Assembly (NCBI GenBank): GCA_937919085.1
Contig: CALFRN010000328.1
Location: 1 to 62,994 of the forward strand
Source of the DNA: an uncultured Reyranella sp.
GTDB lineage: Bacteria > Pseudomonadota > Alphaproteobacteria > Reyranellales > Reyranellaceae
Length of the DNA stretch: 62,994 bases
Reading direction: 5' to 3'
Shown here: positions 19,084 through 26,892 of the stretch, one piece after another
How positions within the stretch are numbered: position 1 is the stretch's first letter
Layout of the letters: every line of letters starts with the position of its first letter
Made by a program: the position numbers and the translations under genes
The notes under the pieces: generated by a model
The model's database searches: none
What the model saw: only the letters and a program-made list of their open reading frames with translations
What the model was told of the DNA's origin: nothing

Positions 19084-19422
19084 ATGGCACTCAAACGTCT
19101 GGCCCTCGAGATCGGGATGGGCACCGACATCCGCGGCGGCGACTACACCAAGGCCGCGGTGCGCGCTCTCAGGGATGCGCTGTGGCACAACTCGCTGACC
19201 GTCGCCACGGCGCTCGGCAGGTCGAGCGACGACATGCGGGTAGAGGTGCTCATCGGCGTGCCGCGGCCAGCCGAAGTCGACAAGGCCCAGGTGCTGGCGG
19301 TGCTGCCGCACGGTACCGGCACGGTGAGCGTGGTCGAGGGCGGGCTGGAAATCGCCAACGAAGCCGGCACGGACAAGACGGTGATCGCCCAGGCGGCCGC
19401 AATCGTCCGGCTCGATATTTGA
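19084..19422 (+). CDS. Lin0512 family protein (first tandem copy)
   Basis: A 112-residue protein starting MALKRLALEIGMGTDIRGGD, matching the Lin0512 family pattern (EIGMGxDxxGxDYTKAAxRALxDAxxxNSL). Conserved pieces also include VEVLIGVPRPAEVD and VLAVLPHGTGTVSVVEGGLEI. The family is widespread and small; it is sometimes linked to fatty-acid binding, but no activity is established. The gene lies 5 bases after DoxX. Confidence 0.88.
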   Translation: MALKRLALEIGMGTDIRGGDYTKAAVRALRDALWHNSLTVATALGRSSDDMRVEVLIGVPRPAEVDKAQVLAVLPHGTGTVSVVEGGLEIANEAGTDKTVIAQAAAIVRLDI

Positions 19423-19436
19423 GTGGGGGACAACGC

Positions 19437-19781
19437 ATGCCTGCCAGACGCGTCATCCTAGAACTCGGTACCGGCAACGACCTGCACGGCGGCGACTACA
19501 CCAAGGCCGCCCTGCGCGCGGTCCAGGACGCCCTGCACCACAGCTCGCTCGCCATGATCCGCACGCTCGGGGTCAATTCCAAGACCGGCATGTTCGTCGA
19601 TGTCACCATCGGCGTGCAGCAGCCCGACAAGGTCGACCTTGAAAAGGTCAGGGCTTCGCTGCCACACGGCATCGTCACGGTGACCGCGGTCAAGGGCGGC
19701 CTCGACGTACCCGACCAGGAGGGCAACGACGTCGCGGTGATCGCCAGTGCCGCCGTCGCGGTGCGGCTGGAACTCCCCTAG
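19437..19781 (+). CDS. Lin0512 family protein (second tandem copy)
   Basis: A 114-residue paralogue of the preceding gene: MPARRVILELGTGNDLHGGD, YTKAALRAVQDALHHSSL, VDVTIGVQQPDKVD and SLPHGIVTVTAVKGGLDV all align with it. Lin0512 proteins usually assemble as homomers; a side-by-side pair suggests a heteromer in which two subunits form the ring, and this is inference. ATG at 19437 follows a GGGGGA-like site. Confidence 0.87.
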   Translation: MPARRVILELGTGNDLHGGDYTKAALRAVQDALHHSSLAMIRTLGVNSKTGMFVDVTIGVQQPDKVDLEKVRASLPHGIVTVTAVKGGLDVPDQEGNDVAVIASAAVAVRLELP

Positions 19782-19782
19782 C

Positions 19783-19808
19783 CCGCCAGCGCGGCCGGCG
19801 GCCTTTTT
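19783..19808 (+). terminator. Rho-independent terminator between convergent genes
   Basis: CCGCC (19783-19787) pairs with GGCGG (19797-19801) around a GC-rich loop, followed by CC and five Ts. It sits right after the second Lin0512 stop and before the tail of the convergent small membrane protein gene. Confidence 0.55.
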
Positions 19809-20048
19809 CTAGCTCCGCGCCCGACGGCCGTAGAGCAGAAGCCCCGCTCCGGCCACGATGGCGATGACGCCGGCGATGCTCGGAATGGGAATCGAGCGCT
19901 GCTGGTCGGCGGTTACCTTGAGCGGGCCGGCATCGACGATCACCGTCTTCTCGGTAAAGGAGATGTTGGTGATGATAAGCCCTGCAATGCCGATCGCGAT
20001 CAGCAGGACGCCCAGAATGGCGATCGGTTTCATGTTGGCCGGTTTCAT
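19809..20048 (-). CDS. Small two-helix membrane protein
   Basis: A 79-residue protein starting MKPANMKPIAILG (ATG at 20048; a second ATG at 20033). It has two hydrophobic helices: AILGVLLIAIGIAGLII and IAGVIAIVAGAGLLLYG, joined by a charged periplasmic-type loop (KTVIVDAGPLKVTADQQRS), and ends in RRARS. The topology matches DUF3185-like small membrane proteins, but I am not certain of the family. It lies 75 bases after the selenoprotein stop, possibly in the same message. Confidence 0.65.
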   Translation of the reverse strand: MKPANMKPIAILGVLLIAIGIAGLIITNISFTEKTVIVDAGPLKVTADQQRSIPIPSIAGVIAIVAGAGLLLYGRRARS

Positions 20049-20123
20049 GTCGGCACGTCCCCCCGTGTTGCAAGCCTGTTTCAGGAAACGCCGCACGGGG
20101 CAGAAAGTTGCAGGCGGAAAGCT

Positions 20124-20645
20124 CTATTTCAGCAATAGCTTGCAGCCCTGCTCGATGGCGGTCCTCGCCATCGCGCGCAGGCCGTCGTCGGTGGCGCTGC
20201 TCACGGGATGGCCGATCCTGGCAAAGCCGTAGTCGGGCATCCCCAGAACGCGGCTCATCATCTCGGCCGCGCTCACGAAGCGGGCGGTCATCACGCTGAA
20301 GGCGGGAACGCCGAGGCGTTCAGCAGTCACTGAGTCGTGCAGACTGCACGATGAACAGCTGCCTCAATCCCCGAGGCCGGAAACGACAGCATCCCAGCCC
20401 TTGATCTCGGCTACGATGCGGGCGTCGGCCGGCGCGCTGTAGTTCGACTTGGTGCGGCTCACCACCTGGGCTACGCCATACTCTTCGCGCAGCATGCGGT
20501 CGAGATGCAGGAAGAACCCCTTGGTGCCTTCCTTGCCGTTGGAGATGAAGCCGACGGTTTTGCCCTCGAGCGTGTCGAGGCGCGGGGCAAGCTTGCCCGC
20601 GGGCGGCGCCTTCTCGGCGGTCGGATCGAGTACACGGAAAATCAT
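20124..20645 (-). CDS. UGSC family selenoprotein (in-frame TGA = selenocysteine)
   Basis: A single 173-residue gene interrupted only by an in-frame TGA at 20366-20364. Reading that TGA as Sec gives U94-G95-S96-C97, the motif that names the UGSC (seleno)protein family, followed by another Cys at 100. The flanks are family-like: DAVVSGLGD before it and SLHDSVTAERLGVPAF after it. The N-terminal half starts MIFRVLDPTAEKA (ATG at 20645, GAGGA seven bases before) and contains LEGKTVGFISNGKEGTKGFFLHL; the C-terminal half has RFVSAAEMMSRVLGMPDYGFARIGHPVSS. A perfect hairpin with loop 19 bases past the TGA fits a bacterial SECIS (separate entry). A normal annotation would split this into a 93-residue and a 68-residue frame. 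The U-x-x-C arrangement suggests a thiol/selenol redox centre, but the reaction is unknown. Ten bases separate it from the upstream partner gene. Confidence 0.93.
20335..20351 (-). promoter_or_regulatory. Bacterial SECIS element (selenocysteine insertion hairpin)
   Basis: On the coding (minus) strand the 17 bases TCGTGCA-GTC-TGCACGA form a perfect 7-bp stem, or 6 bp with an AGUCU loop. There are 19 bases between the TGA and the loop, inside the 16-37 base window of the bacterial SECIS consensus, and the loop opens with G. AGUCU is close to the AGGUCU loop of the E. coli fdhF element. It lies within the coding frame, as bacterial SECIS elements do. Confidence 0.85.
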
Positions 20646-20655
20646 GGCGGGGTCC

Positions 20656-21711
20656 TCACTTCTTGGGGGGGTCGCAGTCGACGCAGGCGCCGACCGGCAG
20701 GGTCACGGCATGGCTCTTGTGGCCGAGCCACGGCGGGATGATCGCGCCGAAGCCGCCGGCCGGCCCACCGGCCGCGACCACCAGAAGCTGGTCGGGCCGC
20801 TCCATCGCCGGATAGACGCTGTCGCCGCGGTCGCGCACGACCGCGCCCTTGCCAACCTCGGCCCATTCGCGGCGGTGAATGCGCGCCCGCTCGTGGATGA
20901 AGTCGGCGATGTCGGTCTTGGTCCAGCCCGCGGCCTGCAGATGCTCGCGCAACTGCTTGGGGACAATGATGGCGTAGTTGCCGGGATAGATCGAATAGTG
21001 CCGCAGGTTGGCGCGCATCTCGGCGGCGAACGTCTCGAGGATCTCCTTAGGTTCGGTCGTCCATTCGTTCATGATCTGGCGCGGCGCACCGGCAGCCATC
21101 ACCGTAACGGCCGATGCCGCCCGCTCAATGCCGCGCTGCTCGTGCAGCGGTAACCAGGACGAATCCTCTTCATCCTCGGCCAGGCAAAAGCTGAACTTGC
21201 CGGGGTGGCCCAGCGTCGAACGGTCGATGACGCCTGGCCGTACATCCATGAGATTGATCAGGCAGAGCCGGACTGCACGACCTATGACTGCCGTGGCGCG
21301 GTCGCTGTTGCCCAGTGCATTGAAGGTGCCGCTGGTGCCCAGCTCCAGCCGGATCGGACCGTTCAGCACCACGAGGACGGCGCAGCCGCCGGTGCTGGCG
21401 GTGGCACCATGCATCAGGAACTCGTCCTGCATCATCGCGGTCCAGGCCGTCAGGACGACCGGGAAATGCATCGGCAGGCAGCCCGCCATCACGGCATTGA
21501 TCGCCAGCTTTTCGGCCGTGATCGCCAGCCCGCGCACCGGCTCGATGCCGATCAGCTGGTCCGGCGGCATCATCGCCCACTCGAGACAGGCTTCGACGGA
21601 TTCAGCCGTCGGCGGTACGATCGGCAGACCATCGGTCCAGCCGCTGCTGTGGTACAGCTCCTGAACGGCCGAGATGTCGTTCGCGTCGTAGATCCTGGAA
21701 GCCAATTGCAC
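20656..21711 (-). CDS. Uncharacterised protein, partner of the UGSC selenoprotein
   Basis: A 351-residue protein starting from GTG at 21711 (MQLASRIYDAND), with an AGAGGG site seven bases upstream. Visible pieces: SSGWTDGLPIVPPTAESVE near the N-terminus, AITAEKLAINAVMAGCLP, the Gly-rich STGGCAVLVVLNGPIRLELG and AAGGPAGGFGAIIPPWLG. It ends in CVDCDPPKK, a C343-x-x-C346 motif at the very tail. There is no signal peptide or membrane helix. It lies 10 bases before the selenoprotein, so the two are one operon and probably one system. I do not recognise a characterised family. The terminal CxxC could exchange electrons with the Sec/Cys centre (inference). Confidence 0.8.
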   Translation of the reverse strand: MQLASRIYDANDISAVQELYHSSGWTDGLPIVPPTAESVEACLEWAMMPPDQLIGIEPVRGLAITAEKLAINAVMAGCLPMHFPVVLTAWTAMMQDEFLMHGATASTGGCAVLVVLNGPIRLELGTSGTFNALGNSDRATAVIGRAVRLCLINLMDVRPGVIDRSTLGHPGKFSFCLAEDEEDSSWLPLHEQRGIERAASAVTVMAAGAPRQIMNEWTTEPKEILETFAAEMRANLRHYSIYPGNYAIIVPKQLREHLQAAGWTKTDIADFIHERARIHRREWAEVGKGAVVRDRGDSVYPAMERPDQLLVVAAGGPAGGFGAIIPPWLGHKSHAVTLPVGACVDCDPPKK

Positions 21712-21798
21712 GGGGTGACCCTCTTCAGTCTCAAGGATAGCCCTCTCAGGGCCTATGCCAATGCCAACCTGATAGCCTTCATTATTGCACGATGCGCA

Positions 21799-22728
21799 TC
21801 AAACCCGGCCGGGCTTGGGCCAGGTCCGGCGGGTGAGCGCCATGAACCCCAGCGTTGCCGGCGAAGGTTCGCGCTCGCGCAGCTTGATCAGTCCCAACCG
21901 TCGCGATAGCCGGGGTTCGCTGATCGAAATGGCGCGCAGGTCTCGGCCGAGAAAGGAGACGGTGGCGCCGGTCGGCACGATGGCGAGTCCGACGCCGGCA
22001 CGCACGCAGCCCATCAGCGTGGCGAATTGGCTCACCGTCACCACTTGGCGGAGCGACAGTCCGGCCGTCGAGGCCGCGGCGTCGATGGTCCGGCGTGTCC
22101 GTGAATCGGACGGCAGTGCCACCATCGGTTCGTCCCTGAGTTCACCGAGCGACACGCTCCGCCGCGCCGCCAGCCGGTGGCGTTTGGGCACAACGACGCT
22201 GAAAGTCTCGCGCTGCAGCGGAAAGCCTTCGATCGCATCCGGCAGGTCGTCGACATAGGAAAGGCCGAGATCGGCCACGCCGCTTCGTACGTCCTCCAGA
22301 ACGCTGCCGTGCACGCCTTCGCGGACATGGATTTCCATTCCCGGACGGTCGACGCGGTAGGCGGCCAGCAACACCGGCAGGATGCCGCTGGCAACCGACA
22401 TGATGCTCGAAAGAATGAGCCGGCCGCGCCGTTCCTCTGCGACCTCGCGGAGACTGCGCACGGTAAGACGCAAGTCGTTCAGCATGCGCTCGGCAACCGC
22501 CACAAACTCCCGGCCGGCCTGCGTGATCTGGACATGCCGCGTGCTGCGCTCGAACAGCCGCACGCCGAGCGCCGCCTCGATGCGCTTGATGGTCCGCGTC
22601 AACGCCGGCTGCGAGATCCGCAGGCGCGCCGAGGCCGCGATGAAGCTGCCATACTCGGCCACCGCGAGAACGGCTTCGAGCTGGCGGGCGCTGAGGTCCG
22701 GCAGTGCAGATGTCGCCATGGCGCTCAT
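21799..22728 (-). CDS. LysR family transcriptional regulator
   Basis: A 309-residue LysR regulator. The HTH is LSARQLEAVLAVAEYGSFIA followed by ASARLRISQPALTRTIKRIE (residues about 12-52); the effector domain follows, with a VVVPKRHRLAARR segment. ATG candidates are 22728 and 22719. It is divergent from the CoA-transferase at 22815 with 86 bases between, so that is the likely target. The selenoprotein operon starts 87 bases downstream of its stop and could also be read from this message. Confidence 0.93.
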   Translation of the reverse strand: MSAMATSALPDLSARQLEAVLAVAEYGSFIAASARLRISQPALTRTIKRIEAALGVRLFERSTRHVQITQAGREFVAVAERMLNDLRLTVRSLREVAEERRGRLILSSIMSVASGILPVLLAAYRVDRPGMEIHVREGVHGSVLEDVRSGVADLGLSYVDDLPDAIEGFPLQRETFSVVVPKRHRLAARRSVSLGELRDEPMVALPSDSRTRRTIDAAASTAGLSLRQVVTVSQFATLMGCVRAGVGLAIVPTGATVSFLGRDLRAISISEPRLSRRLGLIKLREREPSPATLGFMALTRRTWPKPGRV

Positions 22729-22814
22729 GTGGAAAGTGGAATTATCGGCGATATCAGAAACCGATTGCTATGAATAGCACGGCCAACGAGGTTGGACCGA
22801 ACGAGGGGAGATTC

Positions 22815-24026
22815 ATGGTCCTGCCACTTCAAACGGTCCGCGTGCTCGACCTCACCCGCGTGCTCGCCGGCCCGTGGGCGACGCAGCTACTCGCCGATCT
22901 CGGCGCCGAGGTGATCAAGGTCGAACGCCCAGGCAGCGGCGACGACACACGCGGCTGGGGCCCTCCCTTCGTCGACGGCGACGGCAAGGCGGGCGGTGTC
23001 AGCGCCTACTTCCTCTGCACCAACCGCGGCAAGCGCTCGATCGCCGTCGATTTCGAAAGCGAGGAGGGCCGCTCGCTGATCGCAGATCTCGCCGCCAAGT
23101 GCGATGTCCTGGTCGAGAACTTCAAGGTCGGCAGCTTGGCCAAACTCGGGCTCGACCATGCGACCCTGGCCAAGCGCAACCCTGGCCTCGTCTATTGCTC
23201 GATCACCGGCTTTGGCCAGACCGGCCCGCACCGCTTCCGCGCCGGCTACGACCTGATGGTCCAGGCCATGGGCGGACTGATGAGCGTGACCGGCGAACCC
23301 GACGGACAGCCGATGAAGGTGGGCGTGGCCACCGCGGACCTCCTGACCGGCCTCTACGCCAGCAACGCGATCCTGGCGGCGCTCATGGAACGGCGCGACA
23401 GCGGCCTCGGCCAGCACATCGATCTCGCGCTGCTCGATGTGCAAATTGCTACCCTGGTAAACCAGGCGTCGGGCTATCTCGCCTCCGGCAAGGTGCCTGG
23501 ACGCCACGGCAACGCCCATCCAAACATTGTGCCCTACCAGTCATTCATGACAAGGGACGGTCACGTCGTGATCGCCGTGGGCAACGACATGCAGTTCACC
23601 CGACTCGCCGAGGTGCTGGGACGTCCGGATCTCGCCACCGATCCGCGCTTTGCCACAAACGGCGGCCGTGTTGCCATGCGTCAGGAACTGCTCGACATCA
23701 TTGTGCCGCTGATCGCAGGTCGCGCCTCGGCGGATATCCTGGCGGCCCTCGACCGGGTCAATATCCCGTCCGCGCCTATCAACAGTCTCGACCAAGTCTT
23801 TGCCGATCCACAGATCGCGGCGCGTGGGCTAGTGGTCGAACCCGAAGCCGGATCGACCGGCAAGCGTGCACCGGTGGTCGGCAATCCCATTCATTTCTCC
23901 CGCACACCTATCGACTCCGCCAAGCCGGCGCCGTTGCTCGGCGCCGACGCCGACGATGTATTGCGCACCGTGCTCGGCAAATCGGAGGCCGAGATCGGCG
24001 GTCTCAGGGAACGCGGTATAATCTAG
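22815..24026 (+). CDS. CaiB/BaiF family CoA-transferase (class III)
   Basis: A 403-residue type III CoA-transferase. The N-terminal VRVLDLTRVLAGPWATQLLADLGAEVIKVE pattern (outline) and GDDTRGWGPPF are hallmarks. D146 in RAGYDLMVQAMGG is the expected acyl-anhydride nucleophile. The C-terminal half has NIVPYQSF and ADPQIAARGLV. These enzymes move CoA between organic acids, as in carnitine, oxalate or bile-acid metabolism. ATG at 22815 follows GAGGGGAG; the frame is open further upstream without family sequence. It is divergent from the LysR gene, and its TAG overlaps the next gene's TAG in CTAG. Confidence 0.93.
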   Translation: MVLPLQTVRVLDLTRVLAGPWATQLLADLGAEVIKVERPGSGDDTRGWGPPFVDGDGKAGGVSAYFLCTNRGKRSIAVDFESEEGRSLIADLAAKCDVLVENFKVGSLAKLGLDHATLAKRNPGLVYCSITGFGQTGPHRFRAGYDLMVQAMGGLMSVTGEPDGQPMKVGVATADLLTGLYASNAILAALMERRDSGLGQHIDLALLDVQIATLVNQASGYLASGKVPGRHGNAHPNIVPYQSFMTRDGHVVIAVGNDMQFTRLAEVLGRPDLATDPRFATNGGRVAMRQELLDIIVPLIAGRASADILAALDRVNIPSAPINSLDQVFADPQIAARGLVVEPEAGSTGKRAPVVGNPIHFSRTPIDSAKPAPLLGADADDVLRTVLGKSEAEIGGLRERGII

Positions 24027-25102
24027 GCTGCCAGCATCCGATCGTGATTGCGCTCACGAAGGATCGGCATCACCCATTTGCCGAAGCGCTCGGCTTCCTC
24101 GTCGTGCAGGTAGCCCGACAGGCAGAACGAGTGGCAGCCGAGGTCGATGAATTTCTGCAGCGTGTCGGCGCACTGTTCCGGATCGCCGACGATGGCGATA
24201 CCGGCGCCCGGCCGGACTTGGGTGATGCCTGTCCACAGATGCGGCTCGATGGTCTCGCCGATCGCTGCCAATTCGCGCACGCGGCGATTGGCTTCCGACG
24301 TGGCGAAGCGCTCCTTCACGAAGGCCTTCTGGGCTTCGCTGGCATGGGCCACCAGCCCATGCGCAAAATCCCAGGCCTCTTTCTCGGTCGGCCTGCACAC
24401 AACCTGCAGGCGCATGCCGAAGCCGATGTCGTTCTCGCGGCCGTGGCGCGCTGCCATCCCCTTGATCTCGGCCATGTTGGCGCGAATGCGTTCGTAGGTA
24501 TCGCCCCAGAACAGATGGACATCGGAGTGCTTGGCCGATATCTCCCAGGCCTGCCTGGAACCGCCGCCGAGATAGAAGCGCGGATAGGGCTGCTGCAGCG
24601 GATAGGGCCGGATCTGCGCGCCTTTCAGCTGATGGAACTTGCCGTCGAACGTCACGGGGCCGCGGGTGGTCCACAGCGCCTTCAGGATCGAGACTTCCTC
24701 GTCCATGATCTCGTAGCGTTCCTCCTTGCCCCACTTGATGCCCTCGGAGGCATTCTCGGCCTCGCTCTGGCCGGCAATCAGGTTGATGCAGATGCGGCCA
24801 CCGGAGAGCTGATCGAAAGTCGAGATCATCTTGGCCAGCAGCACCGGGTTGATGTAGCTGGGCCTCGCCGCCACCAGCATGCGCATCGACTTCGATCGCG
24901 CCACCATCATGGCGCTGGAAATCCACGCTTCCCAGCAGGCGGTCTGCACCGGCACCAGCATGTATTCGAAGCCCGCCGTCTCGGCGGCAGCGACGATCTT
25001 GTCGAACAGCGGCAGGGACGGCACCACCTGCGCACTTGCCAACCCATAGGCCGTGGTGTCGCCGGCGGTTGGCAGGAACCAGCCGAATTCCAGTCTGCGC
25101 AT
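24023..25102 (-). CDS. LLM class flavin-dependent monooxygenase, SsuD-like
   Basis: A 359-residue alkanesulfonate-monooxygenase-like protein: GWFLPTAGDTTAYG, FEYMLVPVQTACWEAWI, ISTFDQLSGGRICINLIAGQS, YPRFYLGGGSRQAWEISAKHSDVHLFWGD (outline) and VGDPEQCADTLQKFIDLG. SsuD-type enzymes use FMNH2 and oxygen to oxidise organosulfonates. No flavin reductase or sulfonate transporter is adjacent. Convergent with the CoA-transferase (4-base overlap). Confidence 0.92.
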   Translation of the reverse strand: MRRLEFGWFLPTAGDTTAYGLASAQVVPSLPLFDKIVAAAETAGFEYMLVPVQTACWEAWISSAMMVARSKSMRMLVAARPSYINPVLLAKMISTFDQLSGGRICINLIAGQSEAENASEGIKWGKEERYEIMDEEVSILKALWTTRGPVTFDGKFHQLKGAQIRPYPLQQPYPRFYLGGGSRQAWEISAKHSDVHLFWGDTYERIRANMAEIKGMAARHGRENDIGFGMRLQVVCRPTEKEAWDFAHGLVAHASEAQKAFVKERFATSEANRRVRELAAIGETIEPHLWTGITQVRPGAGIAIVGDPEQCADTLQKFIDLGCHSFCLSGYLHDEEAERFGKWVMPILRERNHDRMLAA

Positions 25103-25198
25103 GAAATCATGTCCTCCCGTGAGGCAGTTTAGCGCAATTCCCTCTGGTCGTAGCCGTTTCCAGCCGGCACGATCCCTCCCTTCAAAGAGGGCTGAAGA

Positions 25199-26812
25199 AT
25201 GTCACAGCACGGCAAGCGTCCGACAATCTCATCGCGGCACGGCATGGTGGCAGCCGCACATCCCCTGGCGGCGGCGGCGGGCGCACGCGTGCTCGGCAAC
25301 GGCGGCACGGCGTTCGACGCCGCGGCGGCGACAGCGGCGGCCCTCAATGTGGTCGAGCCCTACATGTCAGGCCTGTCCGGCTGTGGCATCGCGACATGCT
25401 ATGTCGCGAAGGAGAAGCGCGTGCGATCGCTTGAGTTCATGACGCCGATCCCACGGAAATTCCCTCTCGACAGGCTCAGCAGCCGCAATCAACTCCAGCG
25501 CGGTGCCCTTGCCGTGGGCGCACCCGGCAACCTCGCCGGCTGGTGCGAACTGGTGAATGCCTATGGCCGCAAGAAACTGCCTGAACTGTTTGCGCCCGCG
25601 ATCGCGATCGCCCGCGACGGCTTCGGCCTGATCGAATTCAACGCCGAGGAGATCTCCGGTGTCACGTCGGAGCTCAGAGGCCACGCCAAACTTTATCCCG
25701 AATGGTCGCGGGTCTATCTTGAGGGTATCGGTGGCGGCCGGCCGGTGCTTGGTGCCGTCCTGAAACAGCCCGACCTCGCCGCAACGCTCGAAGCGCTGGC
25801 CGCCGAAGGGCCAAGACTGATGTATGGCGGCGCCCTCGGCAAGAAACTGCTGGAGCGGCTCACGGAGCTGGGTGGCTGCCTTACCATGGACGACCTGATG
25901 GAGGTCAAAGTGGCATGGGTCGATCCAGTATCGGTCACCTATCGCGGACGGACCCTGCACGTGCCGCCGCCGCCCTGCGAAGCCTTCCAGGTTCTGTTGA
26001 CCTTGCGGATCCTCGAGGGTTTCGACCTGGCCGGGATGCCACGCAACGGCGTCGAGCATGTCGATACCGTGCTGCGCGCCATTCGCATCGCCGCCGGCGT
26101 GCGCATCAACAACGGCGTGCCATCCAGGCAGAAGTTGGCCGAACTCCTCTCGGACACCCATGTCGAGGGCCTGCGGGCCCGTGTGCGCGACGACAAGCCG
26201 ATCACTGGCCCGACCGAACAATGGACGGGACCGCCGGCCGATGGCTCCAGCGAAAGCCACACGACGTCGTTCTCGATTGTCGACAGCGACGGCAACATGG
26301 TTTGCCTGACGCAAAGTCTCGGCAGCGTGTTCGGCTCGGGCATCGTCGTGCCCGGCACCGGCCTGTGCCTCAACAATTTCTTCTATTGGGCCGATGTGAC
26401 GCCCGAGAGCCCCAACCGCGTGAAGCCGGGCGACATACTCCCGGTCTGCATTGCACCCTCGATCGTGACGCAGGACGACAGACCCGTCCTGGCACTCGGC
26501 ACACCCGGCAGTTACGGCATCCTGCAGACCCAGCCGCAGGCCTTCGTTCAGCACGTCGATTTCGGCCTGCCACTACAGCAGGCAATCGAAGCGCCGCGCG
26601 GCCGCCTGACCGACGGCCGCGCAGTGTTGCTCGAGGCCCGCATCGAAGCCGATGTCCAGACCGAACTGCGCAAGCGCGGCCACGATGTCCAGGGCGGCCC
26701 CGACTGGACGATGAGGGTGGGTGGCATGCAGGGCGTGGCGGTCGACCCGGAGACCGGCGTGTTCACCGGCGGCGCCGATCCACGTCGCGACGGCTATTGC
26801 GTGCCGGCCTGA
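25199..26812 (+). CDS. Gamma-glutamyltransferase family protein (cytoplasmic form)
   Basis: A 537-residue N-terminal nucleophile hydrolase. Hallmarks: RHGMVAAAHPLAAAAGARVL, AVGAPGNLAGWCEL, VTYRGRTLHVPPPP and the auto-cleavage site before T355 in ESHTTSFSIVDSDGN, equivalent to the TTHYSVVD site of GGT. The later GSVFGSGIVVPGTGLCLNN and GTPGSYGILQTQPQ fit the small subunit. No signal peptide is present, unlike classical periplasmic GGT, so it likely acts in the cytoplasm on an amide or acyl-amino compound. AGAGGG precedes the ATG. Confidence 0.92.
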   Translation: MSQHGKRPTISSRHGMVAAAHPLAAAAGARVLGNGGTAFDAAAATAAALNVVEPYMSGLSGCGIATCYVAKEKRVRSLEFMTPIPRKFPLDRLSSRNQLQRGALAVGAPGNLAGWCELVNAYGRKKLPELFAPAIAIARDGFGLIEFNAEEISGVTSELRGHAKLYPEWSRVYLEGIGGGRPVLGAVLKQPDLAATLEALAAEGPRLMYGGALGKKLLERLTELGGCLTMDDLMEVKVAWVDPVSVTYRGRTLHVPPPPCEAFQVLLTLRILEGFDLAGMPRNGVEHVDTVLRAIRIAAGVRINNGVPSRQKLAELLSDTHVEGLRARVRDDKPITGPTEQWTGPPADGSSESHTTSFSIVDSDGNMVCLTQSLGSVFGSGIVVPGTGLCLNNFFYWADVTPESPNRVKPGDILPVCIAPSIVTQDDRPVLALGTPGSYGILQTQPQAFVQHVDFGLPLQQAIEAPRGRLTDGRAVLLEARIEADVQTELRKRGHDVQGGPDWTMRVGGMQGVAVDPETGVFTGGADPRRDGYCVPA

Positions 26813-26892
26813 CTGGCGACACGTCAATCGGCATTGATTTTGCGGATGATCATGGGACGCGATGAAATTTCCGCCGACAGAAATGCAGTCCC

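Noticed and set aside
20124-20330. A separate 68-residue protein with its own start
   Set aside because: It is in frame with the upstream half across a single TGA, lacks its own ribosome site and starts in the middle of the conserved UGSC-family sequence.
20364-20366. TGA as an ordinary stop or a nonsense mutation
   Set aside because: The next codons give the exact GSC of the UGSC motif and a SECIS-type hairpin follows at the right distance, so selenocysteine is the simpler reading. Genome-wide sel genes would settle it.
22874-25132. A 752-codon plus-strand frame
   Set aside because: It runs through the CoA-transferase in another frame and antisense to the SsuD-like gene; no recognisable domain.
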